A DNA stretch of 64,000 nucleotides. It comes from Siphonodentalium dalli. Taxonomy: Eukaryota > Mollusca > Scaphopoda > Gadilida > Siphonodentaliidae. The notes under the pieces are model-generated. The model worked only from the letters and a program-made list of their open reading frames with translations. It searched no databases and was not told the DNA's origin. The translations under genes and the position numbers were made by a program. Location: contig CP136068.1 of assembly GCA_032622095.1 (NCBI GenBank), positions 138,143,989 to 138,207,988 of the forward strand, read 5' to 3'. This document shows, piece after piece, positions 33,350-47,326 of the stretch; within the stretch, counting starts at the first letter, position 1; each line of letters begins with the position of its first letter.

Positions 33350-33946
33350 TTATCGTTATATTTATAGACATTTTGCGAAAAAGCCACTTTTGTAAATGTA
33401 TTTAAATCGAAAAGTCTATCGTGACAAAACAAGCCCAAAATATCCCATAGCACCCTTGGCAAAAGTTAACAGGAACAATTGAAACCCGATGATTTATTAA
33501 GTCAATCCTGCGCGAATCCAAATGCGCCCAAAACATTACGCGTTCGTCTTTCCAAACCCAAATGACGTATCGATGTTGTTATGAGCTTTCAGTTATACGC
33601 TGTTGCGCATTCACCGAGAAATAACTGCAACTAGCCACGTGGGCGCCGACCAATCAGAATGCTGGATTAGTGATAATAACATGCACGTAGTGTGTTAATA
33701 TATACCCATATAACAGAATGGGTTGTATGTGGTAACACACAGTTGTAATGCTAGGTCTACAGAGAGCTGATGATTTCTCACCTTGGACAGAAGTCCGTAC
33801 ATATACATGTATAGCTTCTGTCGATTTCTTATTTACCGACTTGATTGTCCGACAGAGTCGTCCATTGTAAAACAATATTCAATGCCGAAATAAGGAAACT
33901 GTTAAGCTCGCTCTAATTTATCATTACGGGTGGGGGGGGGGGGGGG

Positions 33947-34490
33947 CACATAATATTCACACAGTCGTATACGCGCAAATGTGTATGATTATATTAATTT
34001 AATCACAAGCTGTCAATCCACGGAATACTATAAAACAATTGGTTGTCACATATTTCGAAACTAAAGTTATATATCTATAACATGAAAACTATTCAATGCC
34101 TCCTGCGATATAAAAGGGAATTCCGGTGCATGTTGCATCAAAAGGCAGGACTGTCCTGCCAATAACCTGTCGATTGCTAATTAACATTCAGTACACATGA
34201 CTCGGTCGTGCTAACAGAACACATAATATCCACACAGTCGTATACGCGCACATGTGTATGGCTATATAATTTAATCACAAGCTGTCAATCCACGGAATAC
34301 TATAAAACAATTGGTTGTCACATAATTAGGAACTAAAGTTATTCTCTATAACATGAAAACTACTCGATGCCTCCTGCGATATAAAAGGAAAATTCAGTGC
34401 ATGTTGCACCAAAAGGCAGGACTGTCCTGCTAATAACCTGATTGCTAATTAACCATAAGTACTTCAGTACAGATAAGTAACTAGATAAAT
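33947..34490. repeat. ~272-bp internal tandem duplication
   Basis: 'cacataatattcacacagtc' at 33947 recurs with small changes at 34220, followed in each by 'caagctgtcaatccacggaa' and 'aaaggcaggactgtcctgc'. Block A has a single copy from 11581; A'' shares the duplication (54909 and 55181). Confidence 0.85.
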
Positions 34491-35477
34491 CATCATGTCT
34501 CGGTCCTGCTAACATTTGCAAAGTCAATGAAGTTTCAGAACATAACAATTCGTGTCAAAGCCAAAATTTATCTGCAATATGTGCTCGGATGCTGCTTACT
34601 GTGGAGTTTGAGACTCGCCACTTGATCAATCGATAATTTGGTTTGATCTACAGCGTGTCAGTTTCAAACTTATACGCTCTACCTTCTACTCATGGTGGTG
34701 CTCCTGTGAAATTATAAGAAATAACTCTTGATTCGATTAAGGTTGAGCGTTATAACGGAAAAGTTAAACCCGAATTTGCTATAACGTTATAGAACTTGTC
34801 TTCACACTCTTCGCTGTTAACTATAACCTTAAATGAAACAAGAGTTATTTCTTACAGATGTTTCTGTCTCTTCCCAAACACGTTTGATATAGTTTCCGGG
34901 GTATAACATACTAGATATGAGTCGAACATACCTGTCTGGAAACGCGTCTATCAATTAATATTGATTTTATATCGATATTTTCTTATTCAATGTGATAATC
35001 AAGAGGGACATTTGTTGTTATTATTTTTAGTTTTTAAATAGAGTTATCACGCATGGTACAGACGAACGCGAGATGTAAATTGTCCCAAATTGATTTTATA
35101 TTATTATACAAGAATAGTCTAAATAAAATCAATATTAATTGATAGAAGTGTTTCCATACATGGGTCTTCGATTCACATTTATTATTTTATACTCAAAACT
35201 ATATAAAACTTTAAATATATCAACACAAAGATGCATGTTAGGCAGGACGGTTGGACAGGAAGGTATATACATATTAATATTGAAATAGATGAACACTTTA
35301 TTCGTTTTTATAATGATGTCAATATTTCAGATTTTTGAAAATTCAGGACTTGAGCATTTTACTGAAAACATTATACAGTCTATTCGTCTCGTGAATTCAT
35401 CATTTATTCTCGTTAAAAGAGTCGTGAAACAGTGAAAATATTACTTTATCCCATAATTATTAGCTTCAAAAATGATC

Positions 35478-35514
35478 GAGTAAGACCCTCTCCGGTCTCG
35501 TAATGGGCGTTATA
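35478..35514. repeat. Single 37-bp satellite monomer (unexpanded locus)
   Basis: 'gagtaagaccctctccggtc' followed by 'tcgtaatgggcgttat' matches the monomer that makes up the 56543-62119 array. Flanking sequence on both sides ('ttagcttca' to the left, 'ccaaattaagttttgttcga' to the right) matches the flanks of that array, so this is the same site carrying one copy. Confidence 0.9.
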
Positions 35515-36053
35515 CCAAATTAAGTTTTGTTCGACCACATTCTTAATCCGCTGCTCTTTGCTTTCATGGGATATATCTCCATTATATAGCGCTAGTTGTA
35601 TATTGTTGATCTATATATCACATGTATATCGGAGCTGATATGCTACCTCTACACACAAGACTTAAGTTAACCACACTTAGTTTCTTCCTTATTATGTTCC
35701 TCAACTTTTAAGCAATGTTAACATGGGACACAGTGGCCGAACAGACACAAGACAAGATGGCGTCAAAATGGCCACCGATTTCAGGCCAGGCACTAAGTCA
35801 ATTTGATGAAAATTATAGAGGAAATCTTGTCAAATGTATACAAATATAGACATAATGCCTAATCTTCATGGCAAAATTGGAACGCCCTGTCCAAGATGAC
35901 CACCAAAATGGCGGCAGAAAGTGGACGTTAGACTATTTGTCAATCAATATTATATTCTATCTCAGTTTCTGCCGTTTGGAACTGGTGGAGAATTGTGACT
36001 GTATTGTATATTGTTATCTGATTTGTAATATTTCAACAAGAAATGATCAGAAC

Positions 36054-36287
36054 TGGGCGATGTAAGCGAGGCCGAATGGCGCCTGCAGTCGCTCATAATT
36101 TTTGTTTGATACTAGCTAAGCTACTCTCTATACATTGAATACTAATTCTGACTATTCTAACCACTGACACTGGGCGATGTAAGCGAGGCTGAATGGCGCC
36201 TGCAATCGCTCATAATTTGTGTTTGATACTAGCTAAGCTACTCTCTATACATTGAATACTAATTCTGACTATTCTAACCACTGACAC
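36054..36287. repeat. 117-bp tandem pair
   Basis: 'tgggcgatgtaagcgagg' at 36054 and 36171, each followed by 'gaatggcgcctgca' and 'ctactctctatacattgaat'. A'' has a single copy starting near 62723. Confidence 0.9.
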
Positions 36288-37090
36288 TGCCAAAAATATT
36301 GGATTGTTCAAATAAAACGGAAATATCTTTGGTAACAAATGTGTTGGTTGTTTTTAACTATCATAAATGTCACACTGAGGTGTTTATATAAACAATTATG
36401 GAATCAAGATGGCTTGCAAAATGGCAGCCAAATCATTTTTCTCAAATATCACGAGCACTATTCTCTTATTCCGAAAAGTTAGCAAATTGTTATTCCGGTC
36501 TTGGTTAATAACATGTTAGTTAATCAGCTGACAACTAAATATTATATTCTGGTAGTCCCAGTATCGTATTGTTCATTACAAATTCATTTTAAAGGATGCG
36601 GTATGGAATTTTGCGGAAAACGTCTTTTCATTTTCTTTTGGTATATTGTTTTTAAAGGAAATGTGCAGAACCTTGACAGGGACGTGAGAGAGACCATAAT
36701 ATGTGGTTCTCTGACACATTAACACAAGTAATTACTAATTGTAAGATCAAACAATGGGAACAATTTCAACATATATGTCGTGTAAAATTTCCAGCTAATG
36801 TTGTGTCAGGCATGCAAGTTCCAATTGTTGAACATTTTGATCAAAGTTTGGGGAAGGAGTGAGACACCCCATGTCGCCATCCCATGGCCCCAGTGTATAT
36901 GTCTGAAACACTAAACACTTGTATGGTGTTGCTCTAACACCGACGCAGATAAGAATTTCAAGTTCACACAATGCATTTACGGTGGATGCAGGAGTGACCA
37001 GTGATAAATACAATTAAAACGACTACAACTGTTGTCCCTTCCGTCAATAACTCTCTTAAAGATAGTGTCCCTCTTCATTTCAAGTTTTAT

Positions 37091-37180
37091 ACAGATTGCG
37101 GAATATAAGATAATTGATAAGAATCGAGGCCATCCGATTCTCTAGCACGTTTACGACAAATACAAATACCACTCTTGTAA
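37091..37180 (-). pseudogene. 3' terminal ~29 codons of a GPCR paralogue
   Basis: On the minus strand this matches the last 29 codons and TAA of the receptor at 13402-14400, in frame and without stops, with about six substitutions. It starts abruptly at the CAA repeat where the B' block is joined. The cysteine pair CIC and the tail ending QSV are retained. It cannot encode a receptor; it is the truncated end of a second gene copy cut by the duplication breakpoint. Confidence 0.85.
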
Positions 37181-37713
37181 CAACAACAACAACAACAACA
37201 GCGATGTTTTAGCCCAATGGTTGTTTGAACACGATTTTGGTGTTACATGTGGCCTATTTTTCTGAATAAAAACTACTCCGCACATCGATATAGAAGCGAA
37301 GTCACCGTGATTAAGACGCAATGAATCGGAGTCTTCACCGAGAACCGGAACCTTCGCAAGATTTGCCTTATAGCTTTTCTAAAAAAAAATGCGAGTTATA
37401 GTTGATTTTTGTTCTTAGCTTTTACGAATTTCAATGAGTATTAATTTGGAAAAATGCTGTGGAAATGAAGAATTGTCTTCAGCATCTGACAATACCGAGT
37501 AATTTCCTAATTAACTGATCTCAGTATGGGACAAATAGTACAAACCTTCATTTATGCTACGTATTTTGGAATGATGCGAGGAAACGCGTAACAGAATGAT
37601 TGATTTGAGTATGATGATGTCACGAAAATGAGCGAAAATGCAAAGGATAGCAAACTTTATTCGGTAGTGAATGAAAATAAAACGCAGAGAACCGGGTACC
37701 GATTTTAAGTAAT

Positions 37714-37781
37714 GGTTAGAGCACAAGAAATAGTCGGAGACGAGATTTATTCTGGTAAAGAACAATTCGCGTGCTCTGACC
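37714..37781. mobile_element. Small foldback, unit 2, partly deleted arm
   Basis: Counterpart of 16449-16537. About 21 bp of the left arm and loop, including 'ttctttaccagaat', is gone, so the hairpin can no longer fully form. Confidence 0.7.
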
Positions 37782-38023
37782 GACTTAGAGCACAATTGAT
37801 CACATATAATGCAATAAACTGGAAATGTGTCGTGCGCTGGCCGCGATTGGACACAATAGCCGGTTAGCCACGCCCAAAAACGTGATTAACATGAACTGAA
37901 TGTGAATAGATATGTCCGAAACAACACGGACTGTTCCCACTTTGAAGCCCCCGTGCGATTTGTTTGTTATGAGTTGCGGGGGTGCCTAACAATGGGATAA
38001 TCATTGAACTATTCCTTCGCCAG

Positions 38024-38163
38024 CCTTGGGAATTGGTGTACTTTACCAAAAATCAGGGAACGATTGCAACAAACAATGGGATTGTGCTCTAATTCCGTTC
38101 AGTGTACAATCCCATTGTTACAATCATTCCCCGATTTTTGGCAATGCATAACAATTTCCAAGG
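38024..38163. mobile_element. Foldback, unit 2
   Basis: Counterpart of 16780-16915, with a 4-bp longer centre ('caaacaatggg'). Confidence 0.7.
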
Positions 38164-39605
38164 CGTGTTAAATGTCGGCAAGCGCAAGGGTTGTGTGTCT
38201 TGGTCAACACACGCTCACCTGCGATCAGTGTTTGCGCTGTCGGTGGCCATTTCATTTGGCCAAACTGATTTTTTACCCCAAATGGAGACGGAATGCTTAT
38301 TCAAAAGCGCTGAATAGATCGACAGTCCCGACGAAGTTAGGCGACGGAAGTATATCGTACTTCGGAAATATCGTACCATGAAAACCAAAAATTATTTTAT
38401 AACAGGAGCGTTGATTGAATGGTGACGATGGACAGACGTATAATGGGTGGATGTTCTGTAGTGTGTGTATTAAGACTGGAGTCACTCCGAGTCAGTAACA
38501 ATTTCTTGGCTGGCTGCACAACATTGAAACTGTATATAGTCAAACTTCACGAGACAGCAACATGTAAGCTCTGACATTTAACCAGCCATTTCAAATAATA
38601 TTGGATTTAAAACACTAATCGTCAAAACGCTTAATATGTACACTGGTTGTGTAATTTTTTGTTGATTATACAGGCTGTAAGATAAAATAAATAAAAACGG
38701 TACTTAACTCAATGGTTACGCAATGTGTCATAAACTGCCTCCCGTCTAATAACAACAACCTGGCTTTACACCATAAACGGTTTGAATACAATAGATATTC
38801 AACAGTTATCACCTCACAGTAATTAATAAGCATTATTTAAATAAAGTTTAAAACAAATATTTTAGTCATAAATTGTGAACCGAGGATTTAGTTTGGCCAA
38901 AGTTTGTTTTAATTTGGTCAAAAAACATTTGTCCAAAGTTTGTTTTAATTTGGCCAATAAAATTTTCATTTGGCCACAAGATTTTTCGGTCCAGCGCGAA
39001 CACTGCCTGCGATTTCCAGCTGATTCTGGTAAAGAACTATATATTCTTATAGTCTAACCCTTACTTAAGTAGCCGAATTCGAATAAGAAGTGGTAGTCAT
39101 CCCCGATCGATCCATTGTAGCGCAGAAAACTTACCTTGCGAGCTTCGATATTTCAATGTGCCCCACCCGGATACAACATGTCTCATATACATCCATGCAT
39201 GTCTCGGTAAATTAAATAATACGTCATGCCAATTTAAGTCGACTACGGATACAAATACTTCTTATCCACAGGCGGTGTAATTTATAATATTAACATATAT
39301 GGTCGTATATAACATCCTTGATCAAAATATTTCTCGCAACATGCATTCTTTCACGTACGTAATAAATATAGACTTGTATAAAGGTGTTGAGTAGGATCCT
39401 GATGTTCACCAATATTTGAAAACACGCGCACTGTACATGTTCGGATTATCTTTGCTGTCCATCGACACTACTTAATATGCATTCAACACATTGTATGCAC
39501 GATACAACTTGGGCATAAAATTTAACTGCACACGTGACTGCATTTTCCTCCAGGCAGTATATGTGCATAAGACAGCGTATTGACATCTCTAGTTAAAGTG
39601 ACATA

Positions 39606-40687
39606 CAATAATCCTTTAAAGATGGATTATCTCTTTAAATAACAAATTTGAAATAGTTGCGTGGGTATAAAATAATAATAGTGAATTAAAGACCCCTGTC
39701 CGGAAAGGCTTCTATCAATTGATATTGATTTTATTTCGAATATTTTACAATGAAATGAGATGATTTATTGGGACACTTTATTGGTCTAACTTTAGAAGAC
39801 AATTCGGGTGATACCAGAGGCGGACTGGGTCAAAAAACCGACCCGGGAAATGAATATAATACCGGCCCATTTGCACCCCCTTGAATCAGAATATGTTCAG
39901 GGGGTGTCCACCTTGGGAAATTCCAACTGCACACCCCCCCCTGAATCAGAATCTGTTCGGGGGGTGTCCACCTTGGGAAATTCCAACTGCACACCCCCCC
40001 TTGAATCAAAATCTGTTTGGGGGTGTCCACTTTGGGAAATTCCAACTGCACCCCCCCCCTTGAATCAGAATCAGACCAAATACATGTTTTTGCATAATTC
40101 CATTTGCACCCCCTTGCACCTCAGTGCTCTGGCCTAATATCCTATATATTCATAAACCATGGTTCTATATATTCCCGGTATGAGACCATTCAGATATTTT
40201 TACCTGAAAAATTGCATAAATTCTAACATCTAGCGGTCTAACTCCAGACAAATGCACACGGTTACGGACAAGATACCAGGACACACCGGATTTACCCGTT
40301 CTGCCGATTGGCCAGTCCGCCTCTCGGTGATACCATATATCGAAATAGAGCATTAGGCTGTTCCAAAAGCTATGTACCGAACGTCAAATGTCCCAGATTG
40401 ATTGATCGTATTGTGTTATTCCATAGTTATAAGTGATAATGAGTATAATTAACCTTTATTTGTGTCGAAATTACACAATAAAATTTCTGGTCTCTGTTAA
40501 CAGTAACCACTATTGTAGCTAAACAACCAAACCTTTTTAGACCAGAAAATATTCGAAATAAAGTCAATATAATCGATATAAGCATTTCCGGACAGGAGTC
40601 TTCGACTCATACATGTATCTAATATTTTATACCCCGATAACTATATAATACATGTTTACAAAGAGATAAGCACCTTTAAACAGACCA
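39606..40687. mobile_element. Foldback element with nested hAT MITE, unit 2
   Basis: Counterpart of 18371-19450. The nested hAT-type element occupies 39815-40325 (511 bp) with the same 8-bp duplication 'ggtgatac', so both insertions predate the unit duplication. Confidence 0.75.
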
Positions 40688-41079
40688 CAATCGACTTTGC
40701 AAGCTTTCCTAACAAACGGGTGTGGTCAAGGGGTAGAACATCATGTAGTCCGCAAATGACCGAAATCTGCCAAGTGAGCGTTATGGAGCTACATGTATGG
40801 GACTTTTCTGGTTCGTGAGTCTACCAAACAAACGATGCTTGTGGCATGGTGCCCCAACAAACGTTATCATACATGTAGATATTCTGACAATTGTAAGATA
40901 CAAAGTTTTAAGATGTTCTGGGATAAAATCCAGTGGACTGGCATTTCGCACCATTAATCAGTGCAACAATGTCCAATTAAAATACAAATTTTATATTTCG
41001 ATAAAATATGAAGACAAAATGTGAATAGGACAACAGATATTTAATCAAAACATGGGACGACCCGCCCTGAAAAATATAT

Positions 41080-41737
41080 ACAACCCGCTCTCAATACGCA
41101 CGGGGCGAGGTGTCCCTGGGCGGGTGGTCCCGCTTCTAATATGTACAACCCGCCCCCAATACGCACGGGGCGAGGTCCCCTGGGCGGGTGGTCCCGCTTC
41201 TAATATGTACAACCCGCTCACAATACGCACGGGCGGGGTGTCCCTGGGCGGGTGGTCCCGCTTCTAATATGTACAACCCGCTTCCAATACGCACGGGCGG
41301 GGTAATACGTACAACCCGCTCCCAATACGCACGGGCGGGGTGTCCCTGGGCGGGTGGTCCCGCTTCTAATATGTACAACCCGCCCCCAATACGCACGGGG
41401 CGAGGTCCCCTGGGCGGGTGGTCCCGCTTCTAATATGTACAACCCGCTCCCAATACGCACGGGCGGGGTGTCCCTGGGCGGGTGGTCCCGCTTCTAATAT
41501 GTACAACCCGCTTCCAATACGCACGGGGCGGGGTAATACGTACAACCCGCTCACAATACGCACGGGCGGGGTGTCCCTGGGCGGGTGGTCCCGCTTCTAA
41601 TATGTACAACCCGCTCCCAATACGCACGGGGCGGGGTAATACGTACAACCCGCTCTCAATACGCACGGGGCGGGTGGTCCCGCTTCTAATATGTATACAA
41701 CCCGCTCCCAATACGCACGGGGCGGGGTGTCGTTGGG
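41080..41737. repeat. 103-bp minisatellite, unit 2, three units shorter
   Basis: Same 64/39-bp subunit organisation as 19843-20810 but 658 bp long. Outer ends match those of unit 1 apart from point changes, so repeats were lost or gained internally after the duplication. Confidence 0.95.
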
Positions 41738-42038
41738 ACATTTAAGAGTCGATTATTTAGGTCATTTACTGTACATAGTGTTCTAAGTCCATTTTAGTGG
41801 GAAACAAATTTTGGTATTGTTTGATTCGGCACTTGACTTCATGTCCGAAATAAACCAGATGTCATGTCTGACATATACCAAATTTTAATGACAGGCTGTG
41901 GAAATCGTTTCCATCTCCAAAATTCCCTTTTTTGTCAGCTCTATGTTGTCATATAAAATCCTACTCTGGCCTATCCAATTAATTGATTTATTTTGTACCT
42001 TGTGATAAAATAAACTTCAGTGCTTAAATGTTGTATCT

Positions 42039-45000
42039 TAGTGCAGCGGCCAAACGCCAAAAGTGGTCGGGTACCCCTACCCACGGCAGAACAAGTTGAA
42101 ACCAATTTTTTTTAAAGGAAAAATATATACTTTGGACGAAAATGATAGTGAAAAATAACGGAATTGGTGGTGGCTATTGTCAAATCGAATATGAACGATA
42201 CCCACCAGTGACTTTTTCCAAAAATTAACGATTTTGATAAAGCGATCCCTGCGGCTATGTCCTAAATTATTTGCCTACATTAATGATATTAAAATTACTA
42301 CATCATCCCATATATCTATCTGATATGCAAAACGTGTTGGTTAATTTAGATTTTCTTGCCATTTGGAGCCGAAACATTTATATTTTGCTGAAAAAAACGC
42401 TCTTTTTCAGAAAAATATTATTTTTGAAACATTATCATTCAAACAAATATTGCAATAATGCCGCAATATTTAATCCATATGGTAGAATAGTTATCTGATA
42501 ACCATATGAAGTTTGCAAGATACTTGGTTTGAGCTACCCCACCCCCAAACACGTTTTTGGTTGAAAAAATACATATTTTTGATAACCACTTTACAAACAT
42601 TTTCTAATTGATCTTAATGAACCCAATATGAATCTTGTACTGACAGTTTTGTTCAGGGATACCTTTTAATTGATTACATATGTGTTCAGGCTTCCAGACC
42701 CCCAGTTACAACAATAACATATTTTATTGATAACGGGTAATTCTGCATGTATTAACATCGATTTTATATACTAAAATATTTGTTATAAACAACACATGAC
42801 CAACTGTATAATTCATATGGCTCAGAAGTTATCTGAACATAACAAGTAGAAAGAATTTGACAGAAATTGTGAACGGTTTGCCACATATTGAATTTAGGTA
42901 CGATCCCCCGAACGCGTTTTGGTGGAAAAAATACATATTTATGATAACGACAACACAAACTTTTCTAAATGGTTCTAATGGCATCAAATCATGATTCATG
43001 TGATGAAAACCTGACCCGTAGACATCACGAGTGTGGTTAAATATGTCCTCATGCTTCCAAACCGCCAGTTACAACAACAACAACAACAACAACAACACAT
43101 GTTATTTATAACATGCATGCAATTTTATAGAAACAATTAATATTGTATTTTATATCTCATAAACTAGTCTGCCCAAGGTGGCAAGCGTTAATTCAATATG
43201 TTCTATGTTTTGAGGCCCCATAAACTATTAGAAGTCTTGAACACACCACGAACTGAAGGAATATGGTCTTAATATTAACTGAGGGTGTGTACAAAGGATA
43301 GTTATATAACGAAAGACACAATGTTTATGGATGGGTTGGTTCCCGAAATAGTGTGGCACTTTACAAATCGCCGCTGCGTGGCAAATATGAAAGGAGAATT
43401 TTCTATTTTTCGAGAATACACTATCTGATTTAAAGTCTTGAACACAATACGAACTGAAGCTATATGCTCTCGATAGATATTAACAGAGAGTGTGACTGAA
43501 AGGTAGTGCTATCAGAGAATACATAATTTGTATGGATGCTTGTGCCTGTGTCGCTTTACGCAAAGCGGCTGATAAATAAGAAAGACGAATTAGCTGTATG
43601 AGGACCCCCCTTATACACAACTGAAGACTTGAAGTGTTTAGTTGAACAAACCACGAACTGAAAGGATTGCTCTAAATATTGACTGAGGATGCGGGCAAAG
43701 GGTAGTAATATCAGGACATACACAATGTTTATGGATGGGTTGATTCCAGAAAGCCTTTGGCACTTTACAAAAATCGGATGACAAACTCCAAAGGCGAATA
43801 TTTGTTGTTTTGTGGGACCCCTTTATAAGCCCATTTAAACTCTTGAACACACCATTGGCCGACTACATATGTTCTTATTATTAACTGACAGTGTGAACGA
43901 ATGGCAGTGCTATCGGAAAATATACAATTTATATGGGTAGTTTGGTTCCCCAAATCCTAGGGTACTTTACAAAAGGCGGCTGGCAAATACAAAAGTTGAA
44001 TTTTCTTTGAGCACCCTACCCCATTTAAAGTCTTAAACGCACCACGAATTGAATGGATATGCTCTCAATATTAACTGAGGGTGTGGACAAATGGTAGGTA
44101 ATTCAGGAAATACACATCTTTAATGGGTGGGTTGGTTTCGAATGTTTGGGACACTTTACCAAAAGTGGCTAGCAAACGAGAAAGGCGAATTCTCACATGT
44201 TTTGGTACACACAACCCATTTGAACTCTTGATCACACACTGAACTGAAGCTATATTTATGTTCTCAAAATTAAATGAGCGTGTGAACTAAAGGTATTGCT
44301 ATCGTGGATTATATTCTAGTTTGTATGGGTGGTTTGGTTCCCATAATCCCGGGGCAATTTACAAAAGACGGCTGGCAAATACGAAATGTGAATTTTCTTT
44401 GTTTTGAGGCCACACTACCCCAGTTGAAGTCTTGGACACACCATGAACTGAAAGGTTTTGCTCCCAATATTAACTGAGTTTGTAGAGAAATGGACGCTAT
44501 ATCAACGAATTCACATCTCTTATGGATGGGTTTGTTCTTGAATGTCTGGGATCACTTTACAAAAAGCGGTTGGCAAATGAGACAGGCGAATACTCACTGT
44601 TTTGGGGGACCCCTTAACCCATTTAATATCTTGAACACAGCATGAACTGAAGTTATATGCTCTCACAGAATTATCAACTGATATGGGTGGTTTGGTTCCT
44701 CCGAAATCCTTGGGCACTTTACAAAAAGCGGCTGGCAAACACGAAAGGCGAATTTGCTATGTTTTGAGGACCACACTATCCCACTTGAAGTCTTAAACAA
44801 ATAATATGCTCTCAATGTTAACTGAGGGTGTGGACAAATGGTAGTATTATCCGGAAATACGAATCTGTTATGGATGAGATGGTTCCCGAAAGCCTATGGC
44901 ACTTTACAACAAGGGGCCGGTAAAAGAAAAGGGCTAATTTTCACTGACTTAGGCCTTAGGGGACTGTAATCCCTATTTGAAGACTTGAACACACCACTAT

Positions 45001-47251
45001 CTGAAAGCGTATGCTATCAATATCACCCGCGATTGTGGCCGAATGGCTGTTATGTCAGAACAGATGCAACGCTCTCGCGAACCAACCGTTCGCGAGAACA
45101 CTGTGGCACCTTACACAAAGCAGATGGCAAACGATAGAGACGAATTTTAAGGGACCCCTGCCCCATTTAAATCATTGAACCCACCACGAACTGAATGGAT
45201 GTGCTCTGAATGTCAAACGGCGATCTGGAAAAATGGCTATTATATAAGGAAATACACAATGGTTATAGATGGGTTGGTACCTGACAGTCAGGGACACTTT
45301 ACAAAAAGCGACTGGAAAATAAATAATGCGATGTTCACTGTTTTTATTACCCCTACCTAATTTGAAGACTAAAACACACCATAAACTGGAACGATATCCT
45401 CATTGACTGAGTGCATGGACAATGGAGAGTTGTATAAGGACACAATTTATATAGATGGATTGGGTTAAGAAAGCATGAGCACTTAACGAAAAGTGGCTGG
45501 AAATTAAGAAAGGCTCGATTTTGAGGACCCCCTACGTTATTTGAAGTCTTGAAAACGCCACATGCTGAAATGATATGATCTCAATATTAACAGAGGGTTT
45601 GACCAAAGGTTAATTTTATTAGGATATGCACATGTGTTGGTTCCCGAAAGTCTGCACCATGTGCCACTTCACAACAAGCGGGTGGCAAATGTTCACTGTT
45701 TTATGTACCCCTACCTTATTTGAAGTCTTGAGCACATCATGTACTGAAGGGATTATGCTCTCAATATCAACATATGTTGTGGCCGAATGGCTATTCTATC
45801 CGACACTATACGATATATAAGGCTGTATTGGTATCCGCAGAATGTGACACTTTACAAAAATCGGCTGGCAAATAAACAAAATGCAATTTTAACTATTTAT
45901 GTGACACGTACGCTATTTTAAGTCATGAAAACACCACGAACTCGACGGATATGCTCCCAGTTTTAACCGAGGCTGTGGACATATGATAGTTCTATTAGGA
46001 GGTAAACAATTTATATGGGAGAGAGAGAGAGAGAGACTGTATGGGAAAAGTGAGTATGTAATCCATTTGGAGCTGATTGGATACAAGGATATACATATAA
46101 TTTCGTTGGAGCTGATTAGATACAATGATGCAGTGATATACAAATACTATTGCTTACGCCATTTATACGTCCGTCGCCGTGAGATGGCAGACGATCTGGT
46201 GGGGTAAATGTCGCGCTCAGCAGGGTTTCAATGCGTTCCACAAATGACAGCGTTATGGAAATCGCTTCGTTTTCGAGATAAATGTTTGAATCGCGTCAAA
46301 TATTTTAATATTTTCACGATGACTGAGCTCCTGTGTTCCACGCAAAAGAGTATTTCTGATAAAATAACATTCGGTATAGCGCATAGAAGTTCAGTCCTAG
46401 GACCATAAGTAATGATGTGCTGTTTCTATTTTGCCACAAATGACAGAGAGGGGACGTTTTAATGTGATTAATCAATAGGTCATAGTTCAAACTACTGCAT
46501 TTAAATCTTAAGCGAGAATTTTGTACTTGTGATATGCGACACTTACTTTGGTATTAGTAAATAAACTGTGTTGTTGTAATTTGGGGTCTGGAAGCCCGAG
46601 TACGTCTTTGATCACTTAAGCAATGTCACCGGGCTCAATTTTAAGCAAACGAGTTATGTTGGGTCCCATTATGATCAATTGGGAAATTTGATAAAGTTCT
46701 TAACAAAAATATGTAATTTTTCGACCAAAATAAAATCCATTATTTTGCAAACCGTTCTAAATTTCTGTTAACTTCTTTCTACATATGCTTGTCAGATAAC
46801 AGCTACACCATATGGATTACATATTTTGGCATTATAGCAATACCCATTTGAATTATGTTTGAAAAATAATATTTTTTTGAAAAAGAGCGATTTTTAAGCA
46901 CAAAATAAATGTTTCGGCTCCAAATGGCAGGAAAATCTAATTTAACCAACACTTTTTTCATATCAAGTAGAGGTATGGTATGATATAGTAATTTTAACCC
47001 CAACAATATTGGCAAATAAGTTAGGACATAGCCACATGGCTCGCTTTTCCAAAATCGTTAATTTCTGGAAAAAGTCACTGTTGGGTATCGTTCATCGTCG
47101 ATTTGACAATAGCCACCACCAATTCCGTTATTTTTCACTGTCATTTTCGTCAGCAGTATACATTTCTCCTTTAAAAAAGTTGGTTTCAACTTGTTCGTAG
47201 GTAGGGGTATCTCGAAAACTAGAGCTCTTTGTCAATTTGGCCGCTGCACTA
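42039..47251. mobile_element. Giant foldback element, unit 2
   Basis: Counterpart of 21112-26321 with the same 'tagtgcagcggccaaa' ends and the same ~195-bp array (about 43157-46007). Differences are scattered substitutions plus small indels, such as a longer (GA)n run near 46020. Confidence 0.8.
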
Positions 47252-47326
47252 TCTCCAATCTTCAATAATAAGCAAGCAATGGAAACAGATTGGCAGAGTG
47301 CCTGGTTTGAAAGAGCGTTTCTTGGC

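Larger units (their letters stand above)
15927..37180. repeat. Tandem segmental duplication, unit 1 (blocks B and A')
   Basis: From the CAA junction onward this ~21.25-kb unit is repeated at 37181-63866 in the same orientation and order. Offsets between matching landmarks are 21,235-21,265 bp before the 103-bp minisatellite and 20,927-20,961 after it. By eye, identity is about 98-99% over B/B'. The unit contains no ordinary gene, only repeats, transposons and a GPCR tail. Confidence 0.95.
32415..37180. repeat. Block A': segmental repeat copy in unit 1
   Basis: Aligns with A (10557-13495) and more closely with A'' (53350-63866). Relative to A it has a ~460-bp insert with a MITE near 33218, an internal ~272-bp duplication (33947-34490), and a 1.25-kb insert at about 35190-36440 containing one satellite monomer. 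Frames at 33654-33875, 34360-34548, 35868-36065 and 36501-36722 show no domains. It ends in the GPCR tail and the CAA junction. Confidence 0.9.
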
